64,000 nt of DNA, taken from Candidatus Omnitrophota bacterium (lineage in GTDB: Bacteria; Omnitrophota; Gorgyraeia; Gygaellales; JAQTUX01). Within the stretch, counting starts at the first letter, position 1, and every line of letters starts with the position of its first letter. Shown here in pieces: positions 1 to 8,200 of this stretch. The position numbers and the translations under genes are program-made. The notes beneath the pieces are model-generated. The model had not been told where the DNA came from. It made no database searches and was given only the letters and a program-made list of their open reading frames with translations. Location: assembly GCA_028707125.1 (NCBI GenBank), contig JAQTUX010000001.1:186001-250000 (forward strand), in the 5' to 3' direction.

Positions 1-611
1 GGAGGATGATGCAGGAGTGGGGTATCCCTACTTTTTATCTTGAGGCGCTTACCTATGAATTTTGCCAGCAGTTAGCCAGGAAAGGGATGCGCATCCCGGA
101 TATCGCTATAGCAGGCGGGTTTTCAGCCGAAGACCATGTCTTTAAGGTGATCGCTATGGGCTCTCCTTATGTCAGGGCGGTTTGCATGGGCAGGGCGCTG
201 ATGATACCCGGCATGGTGGGAAAGAATATAGGCAACTGGCTTAAAGAAGGCAGCCTTCCTCCCACGGTGTCCGCTTACGGCACTACCGAAAAAGAGATCT
301 TTGTCTGTTATGAGGAGCTGTTGGAGAAATACGGCAAAGATATGAAGGATATTCCTTTGGGCGCGCTGGGTATATATTCTTTTGCCCAGAAAATAAAAGT
401 CGGCCTGCAGCAGTTAATGGCGGGAAGCAGGAATTTCAAGGTTGCCTCTATCTCCCGCAGAGACGTAATGTCTTTGACGGAAGAGGCGGCAAAGGTTTCA
501 GGCATCCCTTATGTCATGGACGCTTACCGGCAGGAGGCAGAGGCGGTTTTGAACGGCAAGGCGGGGCAGGCTTCCAATCACCGCAGGCAAAAAGCCGCGG
601 CGGGGAGGTAG
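1..611 (+). CDS. Glutamate synthase-like FMN-domain protein, C-terminal part
   Basis: The reading frame is open from the left edge, so this is the 3' end of a longer gene. The visible 200 or so residues resemble the end of the FMN-binding glutamate synthase domain: EWGIPT near the start, then IAIAGGFSAEDHVFKVIAMGSPYVRAV-type sequence (GGF...D..K..A.G), the phosphate-binding end of the TIM barrel. The family uses reduced FMN in glutamate formation or related amidotransfer. The purine-rich stretch before the first ATG could pass for a ribosome site, but the domain would then lack most of its barrel, so a cut gene is far likelier. A small Cys-rich ORF follows after 3 nt. Which subtype (GltB-like or archaeal-type) cannot be told. 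Confidence 0.75.
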   Translation, partial: RMMQEWGIPTFYLEALTYEFCQQLARKGMRIPDIAIAGGFSAEDHVFKVIAMGSPYVRAVCMGRALMIPGMVGKNIGNWLKEGSLPPTVSAYGTTEKEIFVCYEELLEKYGKDMKDIPLGALGIYSFAQKIKVGLQQLMAGSRNFKVASISRRDVMSLTEEAAKVSGIPYVMDAYRQEAEAVLNGKAGQASNHRRQKAAAGR

Positions 612-614
612 AAG

Positions 615-788
615 ATGGAAAATAAAGGTTTATGCAGCACTTGCAACGCAGATAAAACCTGTGTTTTTCCGCGCCGCTTTCCGGTTTTGCAATGCGAGGA
701 ATTCAATGATCATGTTAACCGTAAACGCAGCGCGAAGCCAAGGCCGGGAAACACCCGTTCCAGCCAGGATATAACCGAGGCAGAATAA
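615..788 (+). CDS. Small four-cysteine protein (57 aa)
   Basis: The ORF starts at ATG 615, 3 nt after the glutamate-synthase-like stop, with GGGAGG just upstream (603-608) as ribosome site. The N-terminal half has CSTC (Cys7, Cys10), then Cys16 and Cys27 followed by EEF. This spacing suits binding of zinc or an iron-sulfur cluster. The C-terminal half is basic and looks disordered. Short proteins with a CxxC...C...CEEF pattern occur in anaerobes, but no function is known to me. Co-transcription with the upstream gene is likely, because a terminator follows directly. Confidence 0.6.
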   Translation: MENKGLCSTCNADKTCVFPRRFPVLQCEEFNDHVNRKRSAKPRPGNTRSSQDITEAE

Positions 789-810
789 TTATTATTTAAC
801 CAGATCAGCT

Positions 811-862
811 AAGGGCGGCTCAGATTATCCGATCAAGGATAAAACGGGCCGCCCTTATTTTT
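811..862 (+). terminator. Intrinsic terminator
   Basis: A perfect 9-bp stem, AAGGGCGGC (811-819) with GCCGCCCTT (848-856), is followed by ATTTTT. It ends the glutamate-synthase-like unit. The loop is long (28 nt). Confidence 0.75.
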
Positions 863-895
863 AAATGATGAGCGTTCAGATTGCCAATTTTCCAC

Positions 896-924
896 TTGAG
901 CGCTTCAACTTATAGTAATATAAT
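896..924 (+). promoter_or_regulatory. Sigma-70-type promoter for tRNA-binding protein/murJ unit
   Basis: TTGAGC (896-901), a 17-nt spacer and a perfect TATAAT (919-924). The expected start is near 931. An AAGGAGG ribosome site follows at 936-942, 4 nt before ATG 947. Confidence 0.65.
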
Positions 925-946
925 ATGATTCCTACAAGGAGGGGAC

Positions 947-1267
947 ATGATCACTTATGAAGATTTTGCCAAGTTAGAACTGAAAGTAGCTACAATTAAA
1001 GAAGTTACAGAGCATCCCAACGCGGACCGGCTGTATGTGGTGAAGGTTGACTGCGGAGGCGAAGAAAAGCAGCTGGTCGCCGGCATCAGATCATCCTACA
1101 CAAAAGAGGAATTAGTGGGAAAGCAGGTGGCAGTGGTCTATAATCTGGCGCCCGCGCTGTTGCGGGGCGTGGAAAGCCAGGGCATGATACTGGCTGCCAG
1201 CGATGAAAAGGGCATCGCGGTGCTCACGCTGGACAAACCTGTTGCCAACGGCTCAAAGATAAAATAA
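947..1267 (+). CDS. Stand-alone tRNA-binding (EMAP/Trbp111-type) protein
   Basis: This 106-residue protein consists of one OB-fold tRNA-binding domain, like the C-terminal extension (beta subunit) of methionyl-tRNA synthetase or the free proteins CsaA/Trbp111. Family signatures are visible: KVATI near the start, HPNADRL around residues 23-29, QLVAGI and the GVESQGMILAA motif late in the domain. It probably binds tRNA and helps MetRS or acts as a chaperone; the synthetase body is not in the window. It has a strong SD and its own promoter, and murJ follows after 2 nt. Confidence 0.85.
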   Translation: MITYEDFAKLELKVATIKEVTEHPNADRLYVVKVDCGGEEKQLVAGIRSSYTKEELVGKQVAVVYNLAPALLRGVESQGMILAASDEKGIAVLTLDKPVANGSKIK

Positions 1268-1269
1268 GG

Positions 1270-2823
1270 ATGTCGACAAACAGGTCGTTAGCCAAATCAG
1301 CGGGTATCATAGGATCGGGGATATTTACCTCCCGCGTGCTGGGATTTATAAGGGATATGGTCATAGCCAACTTTTTCGGCACCGGCGCCATCGCCCAGTC
1401 ATTTGTAGTAGCGTTCAGGATCCCCAATCTGCTGCGCGATTTTGTGGGCGAAGGCGCTACGAATTCCGCGTTCGTGCCGGTTTTCAGCGACTATCGGCTT
1501 AAATCCAGCAAGGAGGAATTTTGGGGCCTGGCCAGCGTAGTGTTAAATATCCTTATCGTAGTCCTGGCAGCTGTCACGCTTTCAGGCATAGTTCTGTCCC
1601 CCTGGATAGTGCGGCTTATGGCCCCCGGTTTCATGGCCGACCCGGAGAAATTGAGGATCAGTATATTCCTCAACCGGCTTGTATTTCCCTACATATTCTT
1701 TGTAGGGCTGGCAGCGTTCGCGGCCGGGCTTCTGAACACGCTCAAACATTTTTCCACCTCTGCCTTTGCCTCATGTTTCCTGAATCTGTCCCTGATAATA
1801 TTTGTAAGCGTATGGCATGAAGGGACTGCCGGCCTGGTTACAGGGGTGTTGCTGGGCGGGATGCTGCAGTTGGGTGTGCAGGTGCCGCCTCTGTTGAAAA
1901 GAGGGTTCAGGATAGATCTTTTTAAGAAATGGCGCCACCCCGGCGCCACGCAGATAGGCCGGCTTATGCTGCCGCGCCTTGCCTCAAGCAGTATCTACCA
2001 GCTTAATGCCTTCGTCCACACCATATTCGCTTCTTTTGCTTTGGTCGTCGGTGAAGGGGCCGTGGCAGCCCTGTATTTTGCCAACCGCCTGTTCCAGTTC
2101 CCCCTGGCGATCTTTGCCATCGCGCTTTCTCAGGCGATCCTGCCTTCTATGTCCGAGGACGCGGCCGCGGGCAGCATAGAAGAGCTGAAACGTAAGCTGT
2201 CGTTCGGCCTGCGCTCCGCCTTTCTTCTGGTCGTGCCTTCCTCCATCGGGCTGATAGCGCTGGCCCATCCGATCGTGAGCATATTGTTTGAAAGAGGGAA
2301 ATTCAGCGCGTACTCCACCCGGATCACTTCTGAGGCGCTGGCATTTTATTGCATCGCGCTTTTCGCGTATGCCGCTTCCAACATCCTCATATCCTGTTTC
2401 TTTTCCCTCAAGGATACGCGCACCCCGGCGAAGACAGCCTTTGCCACGTTCATAATCAACGTCATATTGAGCGCCATTCTTATGTGGCCGCTGAGGATAA
2501 AAGGGCTGGCATTGAGCATGTCCCTGGCGGGGATAGTAAATTTTCTGGTTTTGTTCCATACGCTGCAGCGGAAGATCGGCGCGCTGGGCGCGGCCAGGAT
2601 CTTCCGTTGTTTCTTGAAGATACTGCTGGCGTCTTTTGTGATGGCGCTTATATGTAAGTTGGTTTACGCCGGGCTCGCGTTGTCGGCCCACACTGTTTAT
2701 GCCAGGGCGTGCGCGCTTATCGTTACTTTGGCCTCCGCCATGCTCACATTTGTCCTGGCCGCGCTCTTATTCAGGGTCTCCGAGATGGGAGAACTTCTAA
2801 AATGGCTCTTCAGAAGGCGGTAG
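1270..2823 (+). CDS. murJ: Lipid II flippase MurJ
   Basis: This 517-residue polytopic membrane protein belongs to the MOP/MviN family, which moves lipid II across the inner membrane for peptidoglycan synthesis. Visible hallmarks are the N-terminal SxxSRVLGFIRD-type motif (TSRVLGFIRD near residue 20), FRIPNLLRDFVGEGA soon after, and about 14 hydrophobic segments through the protein. The length is typical. The start is 2 nt after the preceding stop, so the two genes are surely co-transcribed. The next gene starts inside its last codons. Confidence 0.95.
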   Translation: MSTNRSLAKSAGIIGSGIFTSRVLGFIRDMVIANFFGTGAIAQSFVVAFRIPNLLRDFVGEGATNSAFVPVFSDYRLKSSKEEFWGLASVVLNILIVVLAAVTLSGIVLSPWIVRLMAPGFMADPEKLRISIFLNRLVFPYIFFVGLAAFAAGLLNTLKHFSTSAFASCFLNLSLIIFVSVWHEGTAGLVTGVLLGGMLQLGVQVPPLLKRGFRIDLFKKWRHPGATQIGRLMLPRLASSSIYQLNAFVHTIFASFALVVGEGAVAALYFANRLFQFPLAIFAIALSQAILPSMSEDAAAGSIEELKRKLSFGLRSAFLLVVPSSIGLIALAHPIVSILFERGKFSAYSTRITSEALAFYCIALFAYAASNILISCFFSLKDTRTPAKTAFATFIINVILSAILMWPLRIKGLALSMSLAGIVNFLVLFHTLQRKIGALGAARIFRCFLKILLASFVMALICKLVYAGLALSAHTVYARACALIVTLASAMLTFVLAALLFRVSEMGELLKWLFRRR

Positions 2824-4427
2824 GCGGTAAAAGGCATATTCTCTGGCTGCCGCTCATTTTTATTTTACCTTTTATTATTTACGCGAATAGTCTGCACAAT
2901 GACTTTTTACGGGGCGGGGCAGACGACGAAGAGATAATCCTGCGCAATCATTACCTGCGCAGCTGGGAGTTCCTGCCGCGATATTTTACCCAGAATTATA
3001 AGGCCGGTTCAGGCGGCATATCAAATTTCTGGCGCCCTTTTCAATTGGCCGCCTATAGATTTATCGCGCAATTCGCGGGGATAAAACCCTTGCCGTTTCA
3101 TATAGCCAGCATCTTGTTCCATGCCTTATGCGGCGTTTTCCTGTATTTGATACTTTCGCGCCTGTTCCACGGTAAAAATATCCCGCGGGCATTTATCGGC
3201 TCCACGGTATTGTTATGGCTGGCGCATCCCATACACAATGAAGAGCTGGCAGTTACCTCGGGGATCGCCTCGCCTTCTTACCTGTTCTGGATGCTGCTGG
3301 CCTTGTACGCGTTTATCCGTTTTAAGAAAGGCGGCAGGATAGGGTGGTATGCTGTTTCCCTGTCGGGTTTCGCCTTTTCGCTTTTTTCCAAGGAGAGCGC
3401 GGTTATTTTTCCCGCGCTTTTGCTTGGCATGCATTTTTTCGGCGCGCGTTCGGGATTATTTTCAAAACAGGGCCCGGCCGCGTTATTCAAGCAGCACGCC
3501 GCGTTCTGGTTGATGTCGGCATTTTACGTATTGTCGCGCCTGACATTCCTGAATTTCAGCAATACGCTGAACTTCTACGGCCAGGCCAATATTTTTACCG
3601 AGAACTTTATTTATCGCCTGTACACTTTATTCACGGTACTTGTCCGCGGTTTAAAAATATTATTTTTTCCCGCCGGCCTGCATCCTGAGAGCTCCTGGCC
3701 GGTATTTACGGACTTTTTTTCCATCCAGGTGCTGTTTTCCGCCCTGATTTTAGCGGCTCTGTTGATTTTATTCGCCGTAAATTATAAGAAGAGGCCGCTT
3801 TTTGCCTTTGGCTTGTTCTGGCTCTTTGTCAGTTATCTGCCGATGAGCAACCTGATAGCTAAAATAAACGCCATTGTCTGGGACCATTGGTTCTACGCGC
3901 CTTCGGCAGGAATTCTGTTTTGCCTGGTGTCTCTGGCGGAAGGCCGCAATACGCGCAGGGCCGCGTTCGTTATATTGGTCCCCGCGATAATTATTTTTAG
4001 CGGGCTGACCATCTCCCGCAATAAATATTGGAAAGACACGGAGGCGGTATCAAGGTTCATCCTGCGCTATGAGCCGCGGTCCGCCAAGACCTGGAACAAT
4101 CTGGCTATATCTCTGGACAGCAAGGGCCAATATATGGAGGCGATAAATCATTATCTTAAGGCCATATCCATAAGCGACACCTATGCCCAGAGCCACCACA
4201 ATTTAGCCAATACCTACTTGCGGTTGAGGCAGTATGACCTCGCCGAGAAAGAATACCTGAAGGCGATCGAGTTGGACGCCGCTTTTTACCATTCGCACGC
4301 GGGATTGGGCAACCTTTATCTTATGAAGGGCATGGAAGACAGGGCCGCGGATCATTTCAGGAAGGCGCTGGCGATCTATCCGTATTTACCCGAGATCAGG
4401 AAATTTTTAGAGCGTAATGATAGATAA
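2802..4427 (+). CDS. Polytopic membrane protein with C-terminal TPRs (TMTC/GT-C-like)
   Basis: I choose ATG 2802 (541 aa) over upstream in-frame starts, because the protein then begins with a short basic head and a membrane segment (LPLIFILPFIIYANSL). The first two thirds hold roughly ten membrane helices with GT-C-like loops (an NSLHNDFL-type first loop with nearby acidic residues). The last ~110 residues (from about 425) are three tetratricopeptide repeats, such as AKTWNNLAISLDSKGQYMEA. This matches bacterial relatives of TMTC-type O-mannosyltransferases. Transfer of a sugar from a lipid donor is inferred from fold only. It overlaps murJ by 22 nt and uvrC by 11 nt. Confidence 0.7.
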   Translation: MALQKAVGGKRHILWLPLIFILPFIIYANSLHNDFLRGGADDEEIILRNHYLRSWEFLPRYFTQNYKAGSGGISNFWRPFQLAAYRFIAQFAGIKPLPFHIASILFHALCGVFLYLILSRLFHGKNIPRAFIGSTVLLWLAHPIHNEELAVTSGIASPSYLFWMLLALYAFIRFKKGGRIGWYAVSLSGFAFSLFSKESAVIFPALLLGMHFFGARSGLFSKQGPAALFKQHAAFWLMSAFYVLSRLTFLNFSNTLNFYGQANIFTENFIYRLYTLFTVLVRGLKILFFPAGLHPESSWPVFTDFFSIQVLFSALILAALLILFAVNYKKRPLFAFGLFWLFVSYLPMSNLIAKINAIVWDHWFYAPSAGILFCLVSLAEGRNTRRAAFVILVPAIIIFSGLTISRNKYWKDTEAVSRFILRYEPRSAKTWNNLAISLDSKGQYMEAINHYLKAISISDTYAQSHHNLANTYLRLRQYDLAEKEYLKAIELDAAFYHSHAGLGNLYLMKGMEDRAADHFRKALAIYPYLPEIRKFLERNDR

Positions 4428-5655
4428 AGTTATTATTAAGAAAGCGCCCGATTCTCCCGGCGTGTACCTGATGAAGGACGCTCAGGGAGGGATCGTGTAT
4501 GTGGGCAAGGCGGTCTCTCTTAAGAAGCGCCTGGCCTCATATTTCACCCCGCCTTATAACGCCAAGACCGAGGCAATGCTTTCCAATGCCGCGCGGGTCG
4601 ATCTTGTCGGCGCCCGGACAGAGGCAGAGGCGCTTTTGCTTGAGGCGCGCCTGATAAAGCAATACCGGCCGAAATACAATATTTCCCTGAAGGACGATAA
4701 GAGTTATCCTTTCGTAAAGATAACCAAAGAGAAGTTCCCTTCGATCTTTATCTGCCGCGGCCGCAAGGACGACGGCGCGACGTATTTAGGGCCGTTTACC
4801 AGCGCGAAATTATTGAGACAGGCGTTGAAGACAGCCAGGTCTGTCTTCGGGTTCAGGGACTGCGCCTGCAGGATACCGTCTAAAAAACCCTCTCTTTATT
4901 ACCGGCTGGGGCTATGCCCCGGCCCTTGCATCGGGGCTATATCCGAGAAAGAATACAGGAATGTCGTAAAAAACGTCAGGATGTTCCTTGAGGGCAGGTA
5001 CGAAGATGTAGTAAGGAAGCTTTCCGCGAAGATGCGGGAGCTCTCGCGGCAGCAGAGGTTTGAACAGGCGGCCCTGGTTCGCGACAAGATCAACGCTTTG
5101 GGCGCGGTCAGCCCCGGGACAGGGCTGTTAAGCGAACACAAGAAAGAGATCGGCGAGTTAAAGGACCTGCTGGGGTTGAAGTTAATGCCGCGGAGCATTG
5201 AGGCGTTTGACATCTCCAACATCTCCAGCACGGCCGCGGTGGGCTCAATGGTCAGTTTTTACGAGGGCCTGCCGGATAAGGATAATTACAGGCGTTTCAA
5301 AATAAAAGGCGTTTCCGGCATAGACGATTACGCTATGATGCGAGAGGTTGTCAGGAGGCGTTGCGAGCGGCTTATGAAGGAAGGTAAGGAGTATCCCGAT
5401 CTGATCGTTATTGACGGAGGCATAGGCCACCTTAATTCTGCCGTAAGCGTCCTGGAGGAGCTGCGCCTCAATATACCCGTGATCAGTATAGCCAAACAGG
5501 AAGAAAAGATCTATGTAAAAGGCAGGACAGGGCCGCTTGATCTTAACCTGGATTCTCCGGCGATGCATTTGATCCAGCGTATCAGGAATGAGGCGCACAG
5601 GTTCGCGCTGAAGTATCATAGGTTCTTGAGGAAGAAGAGGACTTTAGAAGCGTAG
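4417..5655 (+). CDS. uvrC: Compact UvrC-like excinuclease subunit
   Basis: This is a UvrC homologue of 412 residues, against about 600 in the family. Present in order: the GIY-YIG nuclease (GVY 15-17, YVGKA 28-32), the Cys cluster (Cys149, 151, 167, 171), a UVR/UvrB-contact helix pair (about 195-228), and the RNase H-like nuclease with its likely acidic and His residues (Asp265, Asp333, His394). Missing are about 120 residues usually found between UVR and the RNase H core, and the whole C-terminal helix-hairpin-helix pair. The stop follows a lysine-arginine tail, with no sign of a frameshift. Both cuts in nucleotide excision repair could still be made, but DNA binding must differ. It overlaps the upstream gene by 11 nt. 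Confidence 0.85.
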   Translation: MIDKVIIKKAPDSPGVYLMKDAQGGIVYVGKAVSLKKRLASYFTPPYNAKTEAMLSNAARVDLVGARTEAEALLLEARLIKQYRPKYNISLKDDKSYPFVKITKEKFPSIFICRGRKDDGATYLGPFTSAKLLRQALKTARSVFGFRDCACRIPSKKPSLYYRLGLCPGPCIGAISEKEYRNVVKNVRMFLEGRYEDVVRKLSAKMRELSRQQRFEQAALVRDKINALGAVSPGTGLLSEHKKEIGELKDLLGLKLMPRSIEAFDISNISSTAAVGSMVSFYEGLPDKDNYRRFKIKGVSGIDDYAMMREVVRRRCERLMKEGKEYPDLIVIDGGIGHLNSAVSVLEELRLNIPVISIAKQEEKIYVKGRTGPLDLNLDSPAMHLIQRIRNEAHRFALKYHRFLRKKRTLEA

Positions 5656-5661
5656 AAGAGA

Positions 5662-5681
5662 CCCCACACTTACGTGTGGGG
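5662..5681 (+). other. Intergenic hairpin
   Basis: A perfect 8-bp stem CCCCACAC/GTGTGGGG with the loop TTAC lies between uvrC and the alkyltransferase-like gene. No T-run follows, so it is more likely an mRNA processing or stability element than a terminator. Confidence 0.4.
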
Positions 5682-5692
5682 AATGGCAATCT

Positions 5693-5977
5693 ATGAAACT
5701 GACTGATTTCGAAAAAAAGGTATACAGAGTTGTATCCAAAATACCCCTGGGGGAGGCGCGCAGTTACAGATGGGTGGCGGCCAAAGCAGGCAGGCCGCGC
5801 GCGTATAGGGCCGTGGGCAACGCCTTAAACAAGAACCCCTTCGCGCCGTATGTGCCCTGCCACCGCGTGGTCAGATCAGACGGTTCATTGGGCGGCTTTG
5901 CCCGGGGGGCCGCGGCCAAGAATAAACTTTTAAGGCGGGAAAAAGAGATAGCCAAAATCATTAAATTGGTGATATAA
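5693..5977 (+). CDS. ogt: MGMT/Ogt-type methyltransferase domain protein
   Basis: This 94-residue protein is the DNA-binding and active-site domain of O6-alkylguanine-DNA alkyltransferase. The PCHRV motif with the acceptor cysteine is at about residues 56-60, preceded by RAVGNALNKNP and followed by LGGFA. The N-terminal ribonuclease-like domain of full Ogt is absent, as in the short MGMT-family proteins; since the Cys is present (unlike Atl proteins), alkyl transfer is plausible. Its place after uvrC links it to repair of alkylated DNA. No clear SD is seen. Confidence 0.85.
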   Translation: MKLTDFEKKVYRVVSKIPLGEARSYRWVAAKAGRPRAYRAVGNALNKNPFAPYVPCHRVVRSDGSLGGFARGAAAKNKLLRREKEIAKIIKLVI

Positions 5978-6005
5978 TGAAACGCTATTTATAAAAGGAG
6001 GAAGC

Positions 6006-7079
6006 ATGGACGTCAAAGGCCTTCTAAAAGAGTTGGTTGAGCGCAACGGCTCCGATCTGTTCCTAAGGGCAGGCAGCCCTGTGAGGATGAGGATAGACGG
6101 CACGCTGAGCGAGCCCGGGGGTAAGCCGGTGAGCGTTGAGGAGATGCAGAAGATCGTATGCGATGTCGCTTCAGAGCAGCAGAGGAAGGCCTTTGAGCAA
6201 TGTATGGACGTTGATTTCGCGCTTTACGTATCTGATTTTGACAGAAGGTTCAGGGTCAGCATATTCATCCAGCGCAATACCCCTTCAATAGTAATAAGGA
6301 ACGTAAACAACGTGATCCTGGATTTTGACCAGTTGCACCTTCCCGGCGATACGCTTAAAAAACTCTGCCAGGAGGCCAGGGGGCTGGTGCTTCTTACCGG
6401 CTCAATGGGAAGCGGAAAATCCACGGCCATAGCCAGCATGATAGAATACATCAATAATAATTCTTGCAAGCATGTGCTTACCATCGAAGAGCCGATAGAA
6501 TTCACGTTTAAGGACAAGCGCTCTCTTATCAATCAGAGAGAGTTGGGGCTTGATGTTTCGTCTTACCCGGCGGCGCTGCGCGCCTTTACGCTGCAGAGCC
6601 CGGATGTGATCTTCATCGGCAATATACGCGACGCGGAAACGATGAAGGCGGCCATGACCGCCGCCGAGACAGGCGTATTGGTGTTCAGCACGCTGCACAC
6701 GGTTAACGCGCCTCAGACGGTGGAAAGGATAGTGAATTTCTTCCCGCCCTATCAGCACGAAGAAATAAGGAGCGAGCTGTCGGGGCTGCTTAAAGGCACG
6801 ATATCGCTGCGGCTGCTTTCTCTTAAGAAGGGCGGAGGCAGGATACCGGCTTATGAGATCATGCTTCTCAGTCCCACGATCGCACGCCTGATACGGGAGA
6901 ACAACCTCGTGGATATACCCAAATTCATAGAGGAGGGCGAGATCTACGGGATGAAGTCGTTCAAGCAGTCGCTTATTGATCTGGTCAAGCAGGGCACGGT
7001 TTCACAGGAGGACGCGTTGGCGCATTCCGATAACGCGGACGAGTTATTACTGTCATTAAAGGGAATAGGAAGGGTTTAA
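6006..7079 (+). CDS. PilT/PilU-like ATPase with altered Walker B
   Basis: This 357-residue member of the GspE/PilT family has a PAS-like N-domain (SDLFLRAGSPVRMRIDG) and a RecA-like ATPase domain. Walker A is GSMGSGKST (residues 132-140). The Asp box reads TIEEPIEF and the His box STLHT. In Walker B, PilT proteins read GE(M/I)RD; here it is GNIRD, so the catalytic glutamate is replaced by Asn206 (codon AAT). PilT drives pilus retraction, and PilU is an auxiliary partner. This variant may be a structural or helper subunit. The SD AAAGGAGGAAG is strong. prfB follows after 10 nt, and no pilus genes are adjacent. Confidence 0.85.
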   Translation: MDVKGLLKELVERNGSDLFLRAGSPVRMRIDGTLSEPGGKPVSVEEMQKIVCDVASEQQRKAFEQCMDVDFALYVSDFDRRFRVSIFIQRNTPSIVIRNVNNVILDFDQLHLPGDTLKKLCQEARGLVLLTGSMGSGKSTAIASMIEYINNNSCKHVLTIEEPIEFTFKDKRSLINQRELGLDVSSYPAALRAFTLQSPDVIFIGNIRDAETMKAAMTAAETGVLVFSTLHTVNAPQTVERIVNFFPPYQHEEIRSELSGLLKGTISLRLLSLKKGGGRIPAYEIMLLSPTIARLIRENNLVDIPKFIEEGEIYGMKSFKQSLIDLVKQGTVSQEDALAHSDNADELLLSLKGIGRV

Positions 7080-7089
7080 GGAGGTTAAA

Positions 7090-8200
7090 ATGAGCGCGGA
7101 GATACGGGCGAGGTTGAAGGAATTGGATAAGAGGGTTCAGGCGATAAGAGGTTATCTTTGACGTAGATAAAAAGCTAAAAGTCATCTCGGACCTGCAGGA
7201 CCTGATGTCCCAGCCCAGTTTCTGGCAGGACCAGAATTCCGCCAATAAGTCCGTGGAGGAATTAAAGTCGCTCAAGGCGGACGTATCCGTCGTGCTTGAC
7301 CTGCAGAAAAGGATAGAGGAGGCGCAGGAGTTTTTAGATATAAGCAACGAAGATAAGGTCATACTGGACCAGATAGAGGAAAATATAAAGGAGATCAGCG
7401 GGGAGACAGGGCAGCTTGAATTGAGGGTACTTTTGTCCGGTGAGTTTGACGCGGGCAGCGCCATCTTGAGCATAAATGCCGGCGCCGGAGGCACGGAATC
7501 CTGCGACTGGGCGAATATGCTGCTGCGCATGTACAGCCGATGGGCGGAGGACAAGGGCTACAAGGTCAGCACTATTGACATATTGTTGGGAGAAGAGGCG
7601 GGCATAAAGAACGCCACGCTTCTAATAGAAGGCCGTTTCGCCTACGGCTACCTTAGATGTGAATCAGGGGTGCACCGCCTGGTGCGTATATCGCCGTTTG
7701 ACGCCAATAAGAGAAGGCATACGTCTTTTGCCTCTGTGGAGGCGCTTCCCGAGATAGAAGAGGACATAGAGATAGCCGTAAATCCCTCCGATCTGAGAGT
7801 GGATGTTTACCGTTCTTCGGGCGCTGGCGGCCAGAGCGTAAATACCGCTGATTCCGCGGTAAGGATCACGCATATCCCCACGGGTATAGTTGTATCTTGC
7901 CAAAACGAACGCTCCCAGTATCAGAATAAGCAGGTGGCGATGAAGGTCCTGAAATCCCGGCTCTATACCTTAGAGAGGGAAAAGCAGGCCAGGCAAATGG
8001 AGCAGATCGCCGGTAAGAAACAGAAGATCGAATGGGGCAGCCAGATACGTTCTTACGTGATGCATCCGTATTCGATGGTCAAAGACCACCGCACCGATTT
8101 TCAGACCGGTAACGTGCAGGCGGTGATGGACGGCCGGCTTGACGAGTTTATGCAGGCATATCTGCGAAAGACAGCCAAAGACAGCACCCTTTCCATATGA
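7090..8200 (+). CDS. prfB: Peptide chain release factor 2 (programmed +1 frameshift)
   Basis: Translation starts at ATG 7090. Codons 1-23 end in CTT (7156-7158) followed by an in-frame TGA (7159-7161). A +1 shift onto GAC at 7160 continues the frame to 8200, giving 369 residues, close to the usual RF2 length. The stop-codon-recognition motif SPF (in [10 protein letters not shown]) and the catalytic GGQ ([10 protein letters not shown]) are present. RF2 releases peptides at TGA/TAA, and the shift autoregulates its level. The gene is real coding sequence joined across one skipped base, not a pseudogene. The stop overlaps secA by 4 nt. Confidence 0.95.
7147..7162 (+). promoter_or_regulatory. prfB +1 frameshift site
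   Basis: The site reads AGAGGTTATCTTTGAC. The slippery CTT and the TGA-C context are exactly those of classic prfB genes. The internal SD-like element is AGAGGT rather than the usual AGGGGG, but at the same 3-nt distance from CTT. When RF2 is scarce the ribosome pauses at TGA and shifts +1. Confidence 0.9.

Noticed and set aside
1984-2691. Long minus-strand ORF (235 codons) opposite murJ
   Set aside because: It lies wholly inside murJ, has the low-complexity look of antisense reading and no family motif.
7159-7161. In-frame TGA in prfB as a sign of a pseudogene
   Set aside because: The CTT TGA C context and the joined reading of the two frames are the standard programmed frameshift.
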